Under the pieces are notes generated by a model. The model saw nothing but the letters and a program-made list of their open reading frames with translations, ran no database searches and was not told the origin of the DNA. A program made the translations under genes and the position numbers. A DNA stretch of 47,440 nucleotides from Janthinobacterium sp. GW456P (GTDB lineage Bacteria; Pseudomonadota; Gammaproteobacteria; Burkholderiales; Burkholderiaceae_D), in contig NZ_NEHB01000008.1 of NCBI RefSeq assembly GCF_002127655.1, forward strand, positions 123,335 to 170,774. The letters are read 5' to 3'. Of this stretch, positions 15,502 through 24,450 are shown one piece after another (the first letter of the stretch is position 1; the number at the start of each line of letters is the position of its first letter).

Positions 15502-17775
15502 TTACCCCAGGCGCAGCGGCAGGCTGCGCAGCCGTTTCCCCGTCAAGATGAAGATGGCGTTGGCCACGGCCGGCGCGATTGGCGGCGTGCCCGGTTCGCC
15601 CACGCCTTCCGGATGTTCGGCGCTGGCGATGATGATGGTTTCCACCTCCGGCGTTTGCCCCATGCGCAGCACGGGATAGTCGTGAAAGTTGCCTTGCTCG
15701 ACCTTCCCTTCCTGGAACGTGATCTCGCCGCCCAGCGCCGCCGACAGGCCGAACAGCACGGCCGACTCCATCTGCTGGGCGATGATGTTCGGATTGACGG
15801 CGATACCGCAATCGATGGCGCACACGACGCGCCGCACGCGGATCTCGCCGTTTTCCACGGACACCTGCGCCACTTGCGCGACGATGCTGCCGAACGACTG
15901 GTGCAGGGCCACGCCGTGCGCATGGCCGGGCGGAGCACTGCCCGCCCTGGCGACGGCCGCATCGAGCACGGCCAGGTGGCGCGGATGCTTCGTCAACATG
16001 GCGCGGCGGAAGGCGATGCCGTCCTCCCCCGCCGCATGCGCCAGTTCGTCGATGAAGCTTTCCTTGAAGAATGCATTATGCGAATGCCCGACGGAGCGCC
16101 AGTAGCCGACCGGCACGGCACTGTCGGCGATCACGTGAGCGATGCGCTGGTTGGCGATTTCATACGGCATGTCGAATTCGCCTTCCGCCGTGGTCTTGTC
16201 CGGCCCCGCACCGGGCAAGCCGAAATTGCGCTGCAGGTACTGGTGCGTGATGGGGCCGCTGACGGAGCGATTGTCCCAGGAAGCGATACGGCCCCGCTCG
16301 TCGAGACGGGCCACAAAGCGGGCCAGCGCGGCGGGACGGTACATATCGTGCCTGGTGTCCTGTTCGCGCGTCCACACCAGCTGCACGGGCGCGCCATCGC
16401 ACTGCAGCGCGATGGCCACGGCCTGCGCCACCATGTCCACTTCCAGACGGCGGCCGAAACCGCCACCGAGCAGCAGCACTTCGATGCTGACATCCTGCGC
16501 GTCGACCCCGGCCACTTTCGCCGCCACGTCGACGGCGATGCCGGGCGCCTGCGTCGACACCCACAGCATCACCTTGCCATTTTTCACCTGTGCAGTGCAG
16601 TTGACGGGTTCCATGGCGGCGTGCGCGAGGAACGGCGCGCGGTACTCGGCGCTGACCCGCCGCATGTCCTGCACGGCCTTGCCCTCCACCTCGCCGCTGG
16701 CGTGGTAGGCATAACCGGCTTCGCTATCCAACAGGCGGGCAAACTGCGCATACACGCCGGCGCTGGACAAGTTCGCCTGCGGACCAGCCTTCCACTGCGT
16801 CGGCAAGGCGGCCGCAGCCTGTTTGGCGCGCCACCAGGTGTCGGCCACCACGGCCGCGCAAGACACGCTGCGCTGGGCCAGCTGCGGCGTCAGGTCCAGC
16901 ACTTTCTTTACGCCGGGCATGGCCAGGATGGGCGCCGCATCGAACGCGGACAGGGTATCGCCCAGGCGCGGCGGCAGATGCAGGGCCGCGTACAGCATGC
17001 CGGGCGGACGCGCATCGATGCCGAAACGCGCGCTGCCGTTGACTTTGGACGGTGTGTCGCGGCGCGGCGCTGGCTGGCCGATCAGTTTGAAATCCTTGGG
17101 CAGTTTCAGCACGGGCGTGCCCGGATCGATGGCGGCGGCGCGCTGCGCCAGGCTGGCGTAGCTGGCACGGCGGCCGTCCGGGTGGATCACGGCGCCATTT
17201 TCCGTGCGACATTGCGCGGCCGGCACCTGCCACTGCGCGGCGGCGGCTTGCAGCAGCATGGCGCGCGCGGATGCCCCCGCCTCGCGCATCGGGCCCCAGC
17301 CATCCTTCACGCTCGACGAGCCGCCCGTGACGATCACGCCCAGTTCGCGCGCCGCCTTGGCCACCGTCCACTGGGCCAGCGCTTTGACGCGGCCCTGGTC
17401 ATCGGGATGGAAAGGCAGGCTATCTTTGAGCATGGCGACATTGCCGAAGATTTTATCGTTCGGCGCCTGGATCAGCTTGACGCTGGCCAGCGGCACGTCG
17501 AGTTCCTCGGCCACCAGCATCGGCAAGGCCGTGTGTACGCCCTGCCCCATCTCGCTGCGCGGCATGGCCAGGGTCACCATGCCATCCGTGCCTATGGCCA
17601 GCCAGCCGTTCAAGGCCACGGCGCCATCGTGGAGCGGCAGCGGCGAACTGCCATGCAGGCGCTGGCGCGGCGGCAGCACGCCCCATCCCAGTACCAGGGC
17701 GCCCACGCCGGCCACGCCGAGGCCAAGGCCGCCGAGCAGGAAACGACGGCGCGACGGGGAGGATTGTGCGGCCAT
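15502..17775 (-). CDS. Molybdopterin-binding aldehyde/isoquinoline-type oxidoreductase large subunit, Tat-exported
   Basis: A 757-residue single-chain large subunit of the xanthine dehydrogenase superfamily, of the isoquinoline 1-oxidoreductase beta (IorB) type. It has a twin-arginine signal (SRRRFLLGG, followed by a hydrophobic GLGLGVAGVGALVLG stretch), so it is exported folded with its molybdenum cofactor. Motifs include the EMGQGVHTALPMLVAEEL segment, GGGFGRRLE (cofactor loop) and GEPGTPPIAPAVANAIF, which carries the catalytic Glu. These enzymes normally work with a small [2Fe-2S] subunit and often a cytochrome c, and neither is encoded on either side. The ATG at 17775 has AAAGGACAG before it; a longer upstream reading lacks sense. 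It starts 10 bp after the GGDEF-EAL gene stops, so the two are probably cotranscribed. The substrate is unknown. Confidence 0.88.
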   Translation of the reverse strand: MAAQSSPSRRRFLLGGLGLGVAGVGALVLGWGVLPPRQRLHGSSPLPLHDGAVALNGWLAIGTDGMVTLAMPRSEMGQGVHTALPMLVAEELDVPLASVKLIQAPNDKIFGNVAMLKDSLPFHPDDQGRVKALAQWTVAKAARELGVIVTGGSSSVKDGWGPMREAGASARAMLLQAAAAQWQVPAAQCRTENGAVIHPDGRRASYASLAQRAAAIDPGTPVLKLPKDFKLIGQPAPRRDTPSKVNGSARFGIDARPPGMLYAALHLPPRLGDTLSAFDAAPILAMPGVKKVLDLTPQLAQRSVSCAAVVADTWWRAKQAAAALPTQWKAGPQANLSSAGVYAQFARLLDSEAGYAYHASGEVEGKAVQDMRRVSAEYRAPFLAHAAMEPVNCTAQVKNGKVMLWVSTQAPGIAVDVAAKVAGVDAQDVSIEVLLLGGGFGRRLEVDMVAQAVAIALQCDGAPVQLVWTREQDTRHDMYRPAALARFVARLDERGRIASWDNRSVSGPITHQYLQRNFGLPGAGPDKTTAEGEFDMPYEIANQRIAHVIADSAVPVGYWRSVGHSHNAFFKESFIDELAHAAGEDGIAFRRAMLTKHPRHLAVLDAAVARAGSAPPGHAHGVALHQSFGSIVAQVAQVSVENGEIRVRRVVCAIDCGIAVNPNIIAQQMESAVLFGLSAALGGEITFQEGKVEQGNFHDYPVLRMGQTPEVETIIIASAEHPEGVGEPGTPPIAPAVANAIFILTGKRLRSLPLRLG

Positions 17776-17785
17776 GGACTGTCCT

Positions 17786-20700
17786 TTATAGTAATGAGTG
17801 ATCGATCCAGCGCTCCAGCATATCCTGTGCCAGCACCGGACGGCTATAAAAATAACCTTGCGCCAACTTGCAGCCATGACGCAGCAGGAAGGCGGCCTGC
17901 TCTTCCGTCTCCACGCCTTCGGCGATCACCGACAATTGCATGCTCTTGCCCAGCTGGATGATGGCAATCGCAATCGCTTCGTCATTGACGTCCGTCGAGA
18001 TATCCTTGATGAAGGAGCGGTCGATCTTCAAGGTCTGCACGGGCAGCTGTTTCAGATACGCGAGCGAGGAATAGCCGGTGCCGAAATCGTCGATGGCCAG
18101 ACCCACGCCGATGGCGTGCAAGTCATTGATGAAGCCGAGGGCGTCGCCCGTGTTCATGATGACGGACTCCGTCACTTCCAGCTGCAGCCGCTGCGGCTCG
18201 AGACCCGTTTCCTGCAAGATGGCGGCCACCATGCCGGCGATGCTGCCGCGTTCGAACTGCTTGACGGACAGGTTGACGGCCATCTTCGGCACGTGCAAGC
18301 CTTGCGCCTGCCAGCGCATCATCTGGCGGCACGCTTCGTCAAGCACCCATTTTCCCAACTGGTTGATGAAACCGCTGTCTTCAGCCAGCGGGATGAACCG
18401 CGCGGGCGGCACCAGGCCCAGTTCCGGGTGGTTCCAGCGCACCAGCGCCTCGACGCCGACCAGGCGGCCCGTGTCGATTTCCACCTGCGGCTGGTAATTG
18501 AGGAACATCTCGTTCTTTTCGATTGAACGGCGCAAGAAGGTTTCCAGGCGCAGGCGCTCGACGCCCTCGCCCGTCATCGACGGCGCATAGAAGCGGTAGC
18601 CGTTGCGCCCGCGCGCCTTGGCCTGGTACATGGCCACGTCGGCGTTGCGGATCAGCATGTTCAAGTCCAGCGCATCGTCCGGATACAGGCTGATGCCCAC
18701 GCTGCAGGTGACGAACAGCTCGTGGCCGGCCACCGTGAACGGCTGGTCGAACATGGTCATCAGCTTTTCCGCCACCTGCGTCGCGCCATACTCGCCGTCG
18801 ATACCTTCGAGCAGCACGATGAACTCGTCGCCGCCCAGGCGCGCCAGGGTATCGCCTTCGCGCAGACGGGCCGCCAGCTGGCCGGCCACCTTCTGCAGCA
18901 ATTCGTCGCCCACGTGGTGGCCCAGGGTGTCGTTGACGTTCTTGAAGCGGTCCAGGTCGATGAACAGCACGGCCAGCTGCTCCTGGTCGCGCGCGGCGCG
19001 CAGCAGCGCGTGCTGCAGGCGGTCGTGGAACAGCAGCCGGTTCGGCAGCGCCGTCAGCGGATCGTGGTGGGCCATGTGGTCGAGCTTTTCCTGCGACTCC
19101 TTGACCAGCGTGATATCGCTGAACACGCCCACGTAATGCGTGGTGCCGGCGCGCGCGTCGCGCACGGCGCTGATGGTCAGCCACTCCAGATACAGCTCGC
19201 CGTTCTTGCGCTGGTGCCATATCTCGCCGCGCCAGAAACCGCTGGCCTTCAATTCGTCCCACATGGCCTGGTAGAACGCAGAGTCGTGGCGCGCCGAGCG
19301 TGTCAGCGAGGAATGCTGGCCCACCGCCTCGGCTTCGGTATAGCCGGTGATCTGCGTGAAGGCGGGATTGACGGTGACGATGATGCCGTCCGCATCGACC
19401 ACCATCACGCCGTCGGCGATATGTTCAAGCACGGTGGCCGACAAACGCAGCTTTTCCTCGGCTTCCTTGCGCGCCGTGATATCGGCATACACCCAGATGC
19501 TGCCCTCGTTGGGGCGCAGGGGATCGAGCGCGCAACCGCTGACCAGCGCCCAGAACAGGCTGCCGTCGCGGCGCTTGTACTGGCGCTCCTCGCTGAAATC
19601 GCCGCCCGCGGCCATTGCCGGATACTGGCGTTCGCCCGCCTCCTCGAAGTCATATGAGGTCATGAACACGATGGCGGTGGAATTGCCCGTCATCTCGGCA
19701 TGGCCGTAGCCAAACAGTTCCTCGCAGCGGCGGTTGACGGAAATGATGCGGCGGTGGCGCACGAACATCACGCCGAACATCACGTTGTCGAGGATCGCGC
19801 TCTGCTCCGTGAGCAGCGCCTCGATGCGCATCTCGTGGTGCTTGCGCTGGCTGATGTCGGCAATGATGCCGTCGATCCAGATGACGCCCTGCTCGCCCGC
19901 CTGCGGCTGGCCATTCTCGGCCACCCAGCGCTCGATGCCGAAAGCGTCGATGATGCGGTATTCGAGCGCATACGGCCGTTTGTCGGCCACCGCCTGGCGT
20001 ACGGCGCGGCGGTGCTCGCGCCGGTCTTCCGGACAGATCAGGTCGGCCCAGGCATGCGTGGTGCCGCGCATGAACTGGTGCGCGGAATAGCCGGCGATCT
20101 CTTCGATGGCGTCGCTGACGAAATCGATGGGCCCATCGGGCCGGTAGCGAAAAACGGCGCCCGGCACCTGCGTGACGATGGTGCGGAAACGCTCTTCGCG
20201 CTGGCCCACATCCTCGAACAGCTGGCCGATGGCCGCGCGCATTTGCTCGAGCTGGGCCGTCAGGCGACCCAGTTCATCATTGCTGTGCGACGTCAGCGGC
20301 GTGTCGAAATCGCCGTGCGACAGGCGGTCGGAAAAGCGCGTCAGGCGGCGCAGGGGTTTGAGCAGGCGGCGGTTCAGGAACAGCACGATCAGCGCCATCG
20401 ACACGGCCAGCTGCGCGCCCAGCACGAAAATATAGGAGATCTGCTTTTCGCGCAACTCCTGCTGGCTGCGCGCGTCGTCCATCTCGACGACGATATGGCC
20501 GATGCGTTCGCCGCGCACGAGGATATCGCGTTCGGCGCGGTACAGATTGCCCACGGGCCGCTGCGGCGCCTGCAGACGGATGAATTCCGTGTCGCCCTGC
20601 CCCAGCACCTGCACCAGCAGCACGGCGCGGTCGCGCATCACCGACTCGACCAGCGAATGGGCCGATTCCGCATTCATGTTCCACAGCGACTCCTGCATGC

Positions 20701-20911
20701 CCAGCGCCAGGATGTCGGCATTGCGCTGCAAGGCCTCGTTCAGGCTGGTGCGCGCCGACTGGCGTTCGTGCACGCCGACCAGCACATAGCTGCCGAAGAT
20801 GGCGGGCACGACCAGGCCGCCGAACACCACCAGCAGCAGGGCGCCATAGATCGACGAGCCGTACAGCACGCGCAGGCTGGCGCGCAGGCGCTGGTAAGGT
20901 GAATTAAACAT
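17786..20911 (-). CDS. Membrane sensor protein with HAMP, PAS, GGDEF and EAL domains
   Basis: A 1041-residue c-di-GMP signalling protein. Layout from the N-terminus: transmembrane helix (about 20-45), periplasmic sensor (to about 165), second helix (about 165-187), HAMP, three PAS/PAC units (about 250-370, 375-495, 500-620), GGDEF domain and EAL domain (about 805 to the end). The GGDEF motif is intact (LARLGGDEFIVLLEG), as is VGVEALVRWNHP with later NLSVKQF, EVTES, DDFGTGYSSL and EGVE motifs. Both cyclase and phosphodiesterase activities are therefore possible. There is no RxxD inhibitory site immediately before GGDEF. ATG 20911 is chosen over a TTG at 20926; neither has a clear ribosome-binding site. 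It is followed at 10 bp by the molybdenum hydroxylase gene and divergent from the DUF1993 gene across 262 bp. Confidence 0.93.
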   Translation of the reverse strand: MFNSPYQRLRASLRVLYGSSIYGALLLVVFGGLVVPAIFGSYVLVGVHERQSARTSLNEALQRNADILALGMQESLWNMNAESAHSLVESVMRDRAVLLVQVLGQGDTEFIRLQAPQRPVGNLYRAERDILVRGERIGHIVVEMDDARSQQELREKQISYIFVLGAQLAVSMALIVLFLNRRLLKPLRRLTRFSDRLSHGDFDTPLTSHSNDELGRLTAQLEQMRAAIGQLFEDVGQREERFRTIVTQVPGAVFRYRPDGPIDFVSDAIEEIAGYSAHQFMRGTTHAWADLICPEDRREHRRAVRQAVADKRPYALEYRIIDAFGIERWVAENGQPQAGEQGVIWIDGIIADISQRKHHEMRIEALLTEQSAILDNVMFGVMFVRHRRIISVNRRCEELFGYGHAEMTGNSTAIVFMTSYDFEEAGERQYPAMAAGGDFSEERQYKRRDGSLFWALVSGCALDPLRPNEGSIWVYADITARKEAEEKLRLSATVLEHIADGVMVVDADGIIVTVNPAFTQITGYTEAEAVGQHSSLTRSARHDSAFYQAMWDELKASGFWRGEIWHQRKNGELYLEWLTISAVRDARAGTTHYVGVFSDITLVKESQEKLDHMAHHDPLTALPNRLLFHDRLQHALLRAARDQEQLAVLFIDLDRFKNVNDTLGHHVGDELLQKVAGQLAARLREGDTLARLGGDEFIVLLEGIDGEYGATQVAEKLMTMFDQPFTVAGHELFVTCSVGISLYPDDALDLNMLIRNADVAMYQAKARGRNGYRFYAPSMTGEGVERLRLETFLRRSIEKNEMFLNYQPQVEIDTGRLVGVEALVRWNHPELGLVPPARFIPLAEDSGFINQLGKWVLDEACRQMMRWQAQGLHVPKMAVNLSVKQFERGSIAGMVAAILQETGLEPQRLQLEVTESVIMNTGDALGFINDLHAIGVGLAIDDFGTGYSSLAYLKQLPVQTLKIDRSFIKDISTDVNDEAIAIAIIQLGKSMQLSVIAEGVETEEQAAFLLRHGCKLAQGYFYSRPVLAQDMLERWIDHSLL

Positions 20912-21173
20912 GCGGCAACAGGGCAACAGGGATCAGGCGGCCGATCATCGAGCTTTATGGGGGAAACTGGGTGGACGGGGCGGGAAGAAACTTTTTCAGG
21001 AGCAATTATGCATGGAAAAAGTAGAAAAAGTCACCAATAAACACGCGCCAGCGGCGACGTCATGCCATATAGACAGGGCTGAAAAACCACACGCGCGATG
21101 CCCCGTCTGGCCTGCGCCAGCAAAAAAGCGCGCGGCTTGCTATCATCGCGCCACTTTACCTAGAGGAACCACC

Positions 21174-21680
21174 ATGACCTTCTCCATCTACTCCGCTTCG
21201 ATCCCCGTCTTCAAACAGATCCTGGGCAGCCTGGCCGCCATCCTGGACAAGGCGGAAACGCACGCGCAAGACAAGAAAATCGACCCGAACGCCCTGCTGC
21301 AATTCCGCTTGTTCCCGGACATGCTGCCGTTCGTGCGCCAGATCCAGATCGCCACCGACTTCGCCAAGGGCTGCGGCGCGCGCCTGGCCGGCGTGGCCGT
21401 GCCGCCGTATGAAGACAGCGAACAGAGCTTTGCGGAACTGAAAGCGCGCATCGTGAAAACCATCGCCTTCCTGGAAAGCCTGCCGCAAGCGGACATCGAC
21501 GGCAGCGAAACGCGCGCCATCACCACCGGCAGCGGCGAAAAGACCAAGCACTTCACGGGCCAGACCTATCTGTTCCACTACGCGCTGCCGCACTTCTTCT
21601 TCCACGCGACGACGGCGTACGACATCCTGCGCCACAATGGCATCGAAGTCGGCAAAAAAGACTTTATCGGCAGTTTCTGA
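21174..21680 (+). CDS. DUF1993 family protein
   Basis: A 168-residue cytoplasmic protein of the DUF1993 family, an all-helical DinB-like group of unknown function. Typical features are SIYSASIPVFKQILGSLAAILDKAE at the N-terminus, LFPDMLPFVRQIQIATDFAKG in the middle, and a C-terminal HFFFHATTAYDILRHNG with closely spaced histidines. The ATG at 21174 has a good AGAGGA site; upstream in-frame codons do not resemble the family. Its TGA stop is immediately followed by the first base of palindromic element copy C. Confidence 0.9.
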   Translation: MTFSIYSASIPVFKQILGSLAAILDKAETHAQDKKIDPNALLQFRLFPDMLPFVRQIQIATDFAKGCGARLAGVAVPPYEDSEQSFAELKARIVKTIAFLESLPQADIDGSETRAITTGSGEKTKHFTGQTYLFHYALPHFFFHATTAYDILRHNGIEVGKKDFIGSF

Positions 21681-21800
21681 GACGCATAAGCAAATCTGCT
21701 GCGCGGCGCGCTTTGCGGCCTGCGATGCTCGCCGTACTTGAGTACGGCTGCGCTTCTTAGCCACAAATCATCGCCGCTCGCTACGATTTGCTGAAGCGTC
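21681..21800. repeat. Intergenic palindromic element, copy C (120 bp)
   Basis: The outer arms GACGCATAAGCAAATC and GATTTGCTGAAGCGTC pair at 13 of 16 positions, and the apex is a perfect GCCGTAC-TTGA-GTACGGC hairpin. The interior shares TTTGCGGCCTGCGATGCTC, CGCTTCTTAGCCACAA and GCCGCTCGCTACG with copies A and B, while the outer arms have different sequences in each copy yet pair with themselves. It begins at the base after the DUF1993 stop codon and precedes the convergent DUF1289 gene. Confidence 0.85.
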
Positions 21801-21847
21801 GACACACTGGAGTGATATCGCCTGATATTGCTCTAGTGCATAGCTAT

Positions 21848-22042
21848 TTACGTATTCCGGCGCGGATACCCTTGAGAAAGAATCCGCACCCACACCACTT
21901 CCTTCTCTTCATCCGTCATCGATACCCAGTGGGCCACTTCCACCACGCTGCGGCCGCAGCCGCGGCAGATTTCGTCGAACGTCGTCGAACATACGGCCAC
22001 GCAGGGCGTGTCTGGACGCGGCGGCAATTCCTTGTCAGCCAT
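21848..22042 (-). CDS. DUF1289 family small cysteine-rich protein
   Basis: A 64-residue DUF1289 (YdhL-like) protein. The signature is four cysteines in CVAVC and CRGCGR, consistent with metal binding, followed by the conserved tryptophan-rich helix VAHWVSMTDEEK. Function is unknown. Its ATG overlaps the stop of the DUF1415 gene by one base (TGATG), so it is translationally coupled. Confidence 0.92.
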   Translation of the reverse strand: MADKELPPRPDTPCVAVCSTTFDEICRGCGRSVVEVAHWVSMTDEEKEVVWVRILSQGYPRRNT

Positions 22043-22614
22043 CAGGAAACCTTCGGCACGCCGAGCTTTTCCCAGCCTTCGACACCCAGCGCTTCCAAGG
22101 TGGCAATATTCTTGTCGAAAATTTCGGACGCTTCCGGGAAGGCCTCGACGGCGCGCTCGATGCTGTCTTCGCGCAGCAGGTGCAGGGTCGGATACGGCGA
22201 ACGGTTGGTGTAGTTGCTGATGTCGTCCTCGAACGTCTCGGCAAACTGGTAATTCGGGTGGAAACTGGCCACTTGCAGTTCGCCCGCCAGGTGCATGTCT
22301 TCCACGGCCGCGTCGGCCACGTCGAGAAACTCGTTATAGTCGAGGAAATCGTTGAGGGTGTACGGGTGGATCAGCAAGGTCGTGTCGATCTGCTCCGGGT
22401 CCGTGTCGGCCAGGGTTTGCAGTTCGTCCATCAGCATCGCCAGCAGATCTTCGGGATTGCTCGATTCGCACACCACATAACGGATCTGCTTCTTGACGTG
22501 CACGGCCTTGGCGAACGGGCACAGATTCAGGCCGATCACGGCCTTTTCCAGCCAGGCAACGGTATTGGCGATGATGACGGCGTTGTCGTCGTCGTGGCGC
22601 GGCGGGGTGTTCAT
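22042..22614 (-). CDS. DUF1415 family protein
   Basis: A 190-residue protein of DUF1415, a cytoplasmic family of unknown function frequent in proteobacteria. The N-terminal VIGLNLCPFAKAV block with its CPFA motif, the LLIHPYTLNDFLDYNEFLD block and the C-terminal NRSPYPTLHLLRE are characteristic. It is coupled to the following DUF1289 gene by a one-base overlap and is divergent from mltD. Confidence 0.92.
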   Translation of the reverse strand: MNTPPRHDDDNAVIIANTVAWLEKAVIGLNLCPFAKAVHVKKQIRYVVCESSNPEDLLAMLMDELQTLADTDPEQIDTTLLIHPYTLNDFLDYNEFLDVADAAVEDMHLAGELQVASFHPNYQFAETFEDDISNYTNRSPYPTLHLLREDSIERAVEAFPEASEIFDKNIATLEALGVEGWEKLGVPKVS

Positions 22615-22770
22615 ATACTTAACTCTCTATCAATAAGGCGGCCGGCAGCCGAATGGCCGGCCAAAGCCAAATTGTACGCACTCTTTGCGCAGTCTCATAC
22701 CGGAGGGCGGCCAAGCTTGCGCCAGCCTCCTCGCCATGTATGCTATAACAGCGGCCAAATCGCACATCTG

Positions 22771-22795
22771 GCAAATTAAATTTGCAATAATTGCA
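22771..22795. promoter_or_regulatory. Overlapping AT-rich palindromes in the DUF1415/mltD divergent region
   Basis: GCAAATT-A-AATTTGC (22771-22785) is immediately overlapped by TGCAAT-A-ATTGCA (22783-22795). They lie in the 328-bp divergent gap, about 150 bp from each start. A TATGCTATAAC just upstream (22739-22749) could be a -10 box. They resemble a regulator binding site; no regulator can be named. Nothing else in the gap is convincing. Confidence 0.4.
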
Positions 22796-22942
22796 TTATT
22801 ATCGACTAGAAACATCGCTATTGACGCCTATGTGCTGTCATCATGCTGACATAATTCTTGACTCCGGCATGTGGATATACGTACACTCGCAGCTTGATCA
22901 TGGGTCTGTCCGATATTTCTCCGACGACAACAATGGAACACT

Positions 22943-24355
22943 ATGCACGAAAACTCCTTTAAATCTACCGTCTTGGCGGCGTTGGCCCTGGCGCTTGCGC
23001 CCGCCCTCAGCCAGGCGTACGAAGCCGGTGTTGAGAGCGATAACGCGCCAGTCGCCGCCGCCGCACCAGCCCTGATCCCGATGACCGCCCAGGTCACGGC
23101 GAAACTCCCCACCCTCGACAACCGCCTGCAAAAGACCGACCGTCTGCTGAAAAACCTCAGCGACAATTCCGATCCGCTGCGCGAAGCCGACGTCTGGGGC
23201 CGTATCCGCAGCGGCTATGCGATTCCCGACATCAACAACCAGCTGGTGGCCAACCACGTCAACTGGTACGCCACCCGCCCCGACTACATCGCCCGCACCA
23301 CGGCGCGCGCCTCGCGCTACATCTTCCACGTGGTGCAGGAACTGGAAAAACGCGGCATGCCGACGGAACTGGCCTTGCTGCCGTTCATCGAGTCCGCCTT
23401 CAACCCGCAGGCATTTTCCAGCGCCAATGCGGCCGGCATGTGGCAATTCGTGCCCGCCACGGGGCGCGATTTCAACCTCAAGCAGAACATGTTCAAGGAC
23501 GAGCGCCGCGGCGTGCTGGCCTCGACCGATGCGGCCCTGACATACCTGCAGCGCCTGTATGACATGTTTGGCGACTGGCAACTGGCCCTGGCTGCCTACA
23601 ACTGGGGCGAAGGTTCGGTACAGCGCGCCATCAAGAAAAACCAGGCGCTGGGCAAGCCGACCGACTTCGAAAGCCTGGCCGACCTGATGCCGGCCGAAAC
23701 GCGCAACTACGTGCCGAAACTGCAAGCGGTAAAAAACATTATCGCCAATCCGGCCCAGTTCGGCCTGACCCTGCCCGTGGTCGACAACCAGCCGTATTTC
23801 ACGGCCATCGACAAGACCAGCGACATCGACATCACCGTCGCCGCCCAGCTGGCCGAACTGTCGATGGATGAATTCAAGGCCTTGAATCCGCAGTTTAACC
23901 GCCCCGTCATCATCGGCGGCGAAAAGACCAAGATTCTGTTGCCGCAGGAAAACGCCGCCAAGTTCACCACCAACCTGGCGCAATGGGGCCATGCCTTGTC
24001 GAGCTGGACCACGCACAAGATCACCAATGCGCGCGAACGCATCGAAACGCTGGCGTCGAAATTCGGCACCACGGCCGACGTGCTGCGCCAGGCCAACAAC
24101 ATTCCCCAGCGCACCAGCCTGCGCGCCGGCTCCACCATCCTCGTGCCGAAAACCTCGGCCACGATGAACAACGACATCACCCAGGAAATCGCCGACAGCG
24201 CCACCATGCTGCTGGAAGCGGACCGTCCTGAACGGGCTGCCAAAGCATTGCGCCGCGCCGCCAAGGGTGGCAAGGTACAGGCAGCGCCAATTTCCCTGGT
24301 GAAACCACGCATCCAGCGCGGCGGCGGCAACAACCGCGCCAAGGCCCGTCACTGA
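22943..24355 (+). CDS. mltD: Membrane-bound lytic murein transglycosylase D-like protein
   Basis: A 470-residue periplasmic peptidoglycan lytic transglycosylase. A signal peptide covers about residues 1-24 (ending LSQA). The SLT domain has the catalytic Glu in LLPFIESAFNPQA, then AAGMWQFVPATGR and LAAYNWGEGSV. After an intermediate region there is a LysM-like module (TTHKITNARERIETLASKFG...LRAGSTILVP) for glycan binding. Basic residues end the protein. Unlike E. coli MltD there is no lipobox, so it is a soluble periplasmic form. It is preceded by a divergent promoter region and followed by fabI after a strong hairpin. Confidence 0.93.
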   Translation: MHENSFKSTVLAALALALAPALSQAYEAGVESDNAPVAAAAPALIPMTAQVTAKLPTLDNRLQKTDRLLKNLSDNSDPLREADVWGRIRSGYAIPDINNQLVANHVNWYATRPDYIARTTARASRYIFHVVQELEKRGMPTELALLPFIESAFNPQAFSSANAAGMWQFVPATGRDFNLKQNMFKDERRGVLASTDAALTYLQRLYDMFGDWQLALAAYNWGEGSVQRAIKKNQALGKPTDFESLADLMPAETRNYVPKLQAVKNIIANPAQFGLTLPVVDNQPYFTAIDKTSDIDITVAAQLAELSMDEFKALNPQFNRPVIIGGEKTKILLPQENAAKFTTNLAQWGHALSSWTTHKITNARERIETLASKFGTTADVLRQANNIPQRTSLRAGSTILVPKTSATMNNDITQEIADSATMLLEADRPERAAKALRRAAKGGKVQAAPISLVKPRIQRGGGNNRAKARH

Positions 24356-24381
24356 CCGCCTGATCCGTATCGATACACGCC

Positions 24382-24414
24382 ACCGGCCGCCACAGCATTG
24401 CTGTCGCGGCCGGT
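24382..24414. terminator. Strong hairpin between mltD and fabI
   Basis: The 9-bp perfect arms ACCGGCCGC and GCGGCCGGT enclose an inner ACAGC/GCTGT stem, giving about 14 pairs in all. There is no T run after it, so it may stabilise the mltD transcript or pause polymerase rather than terminate it. Confidence 0.45.
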
Positions 24415-24450
24415 TGCACATCCGCCCCACCTATCCAGACAGGAGTCGTC

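Noticed and set aside
15613..17961. 782-codon frame antisense to the molybdenum hydroxylase
   Set aside because: Same composition artefact. The minus strand carries the Tat signal and cofactor motifs.
22898..24430. 510-codon frame antisense to mltD
   Set aside because: Shadow of the SLT/LysM gene. No start signal or family motif.
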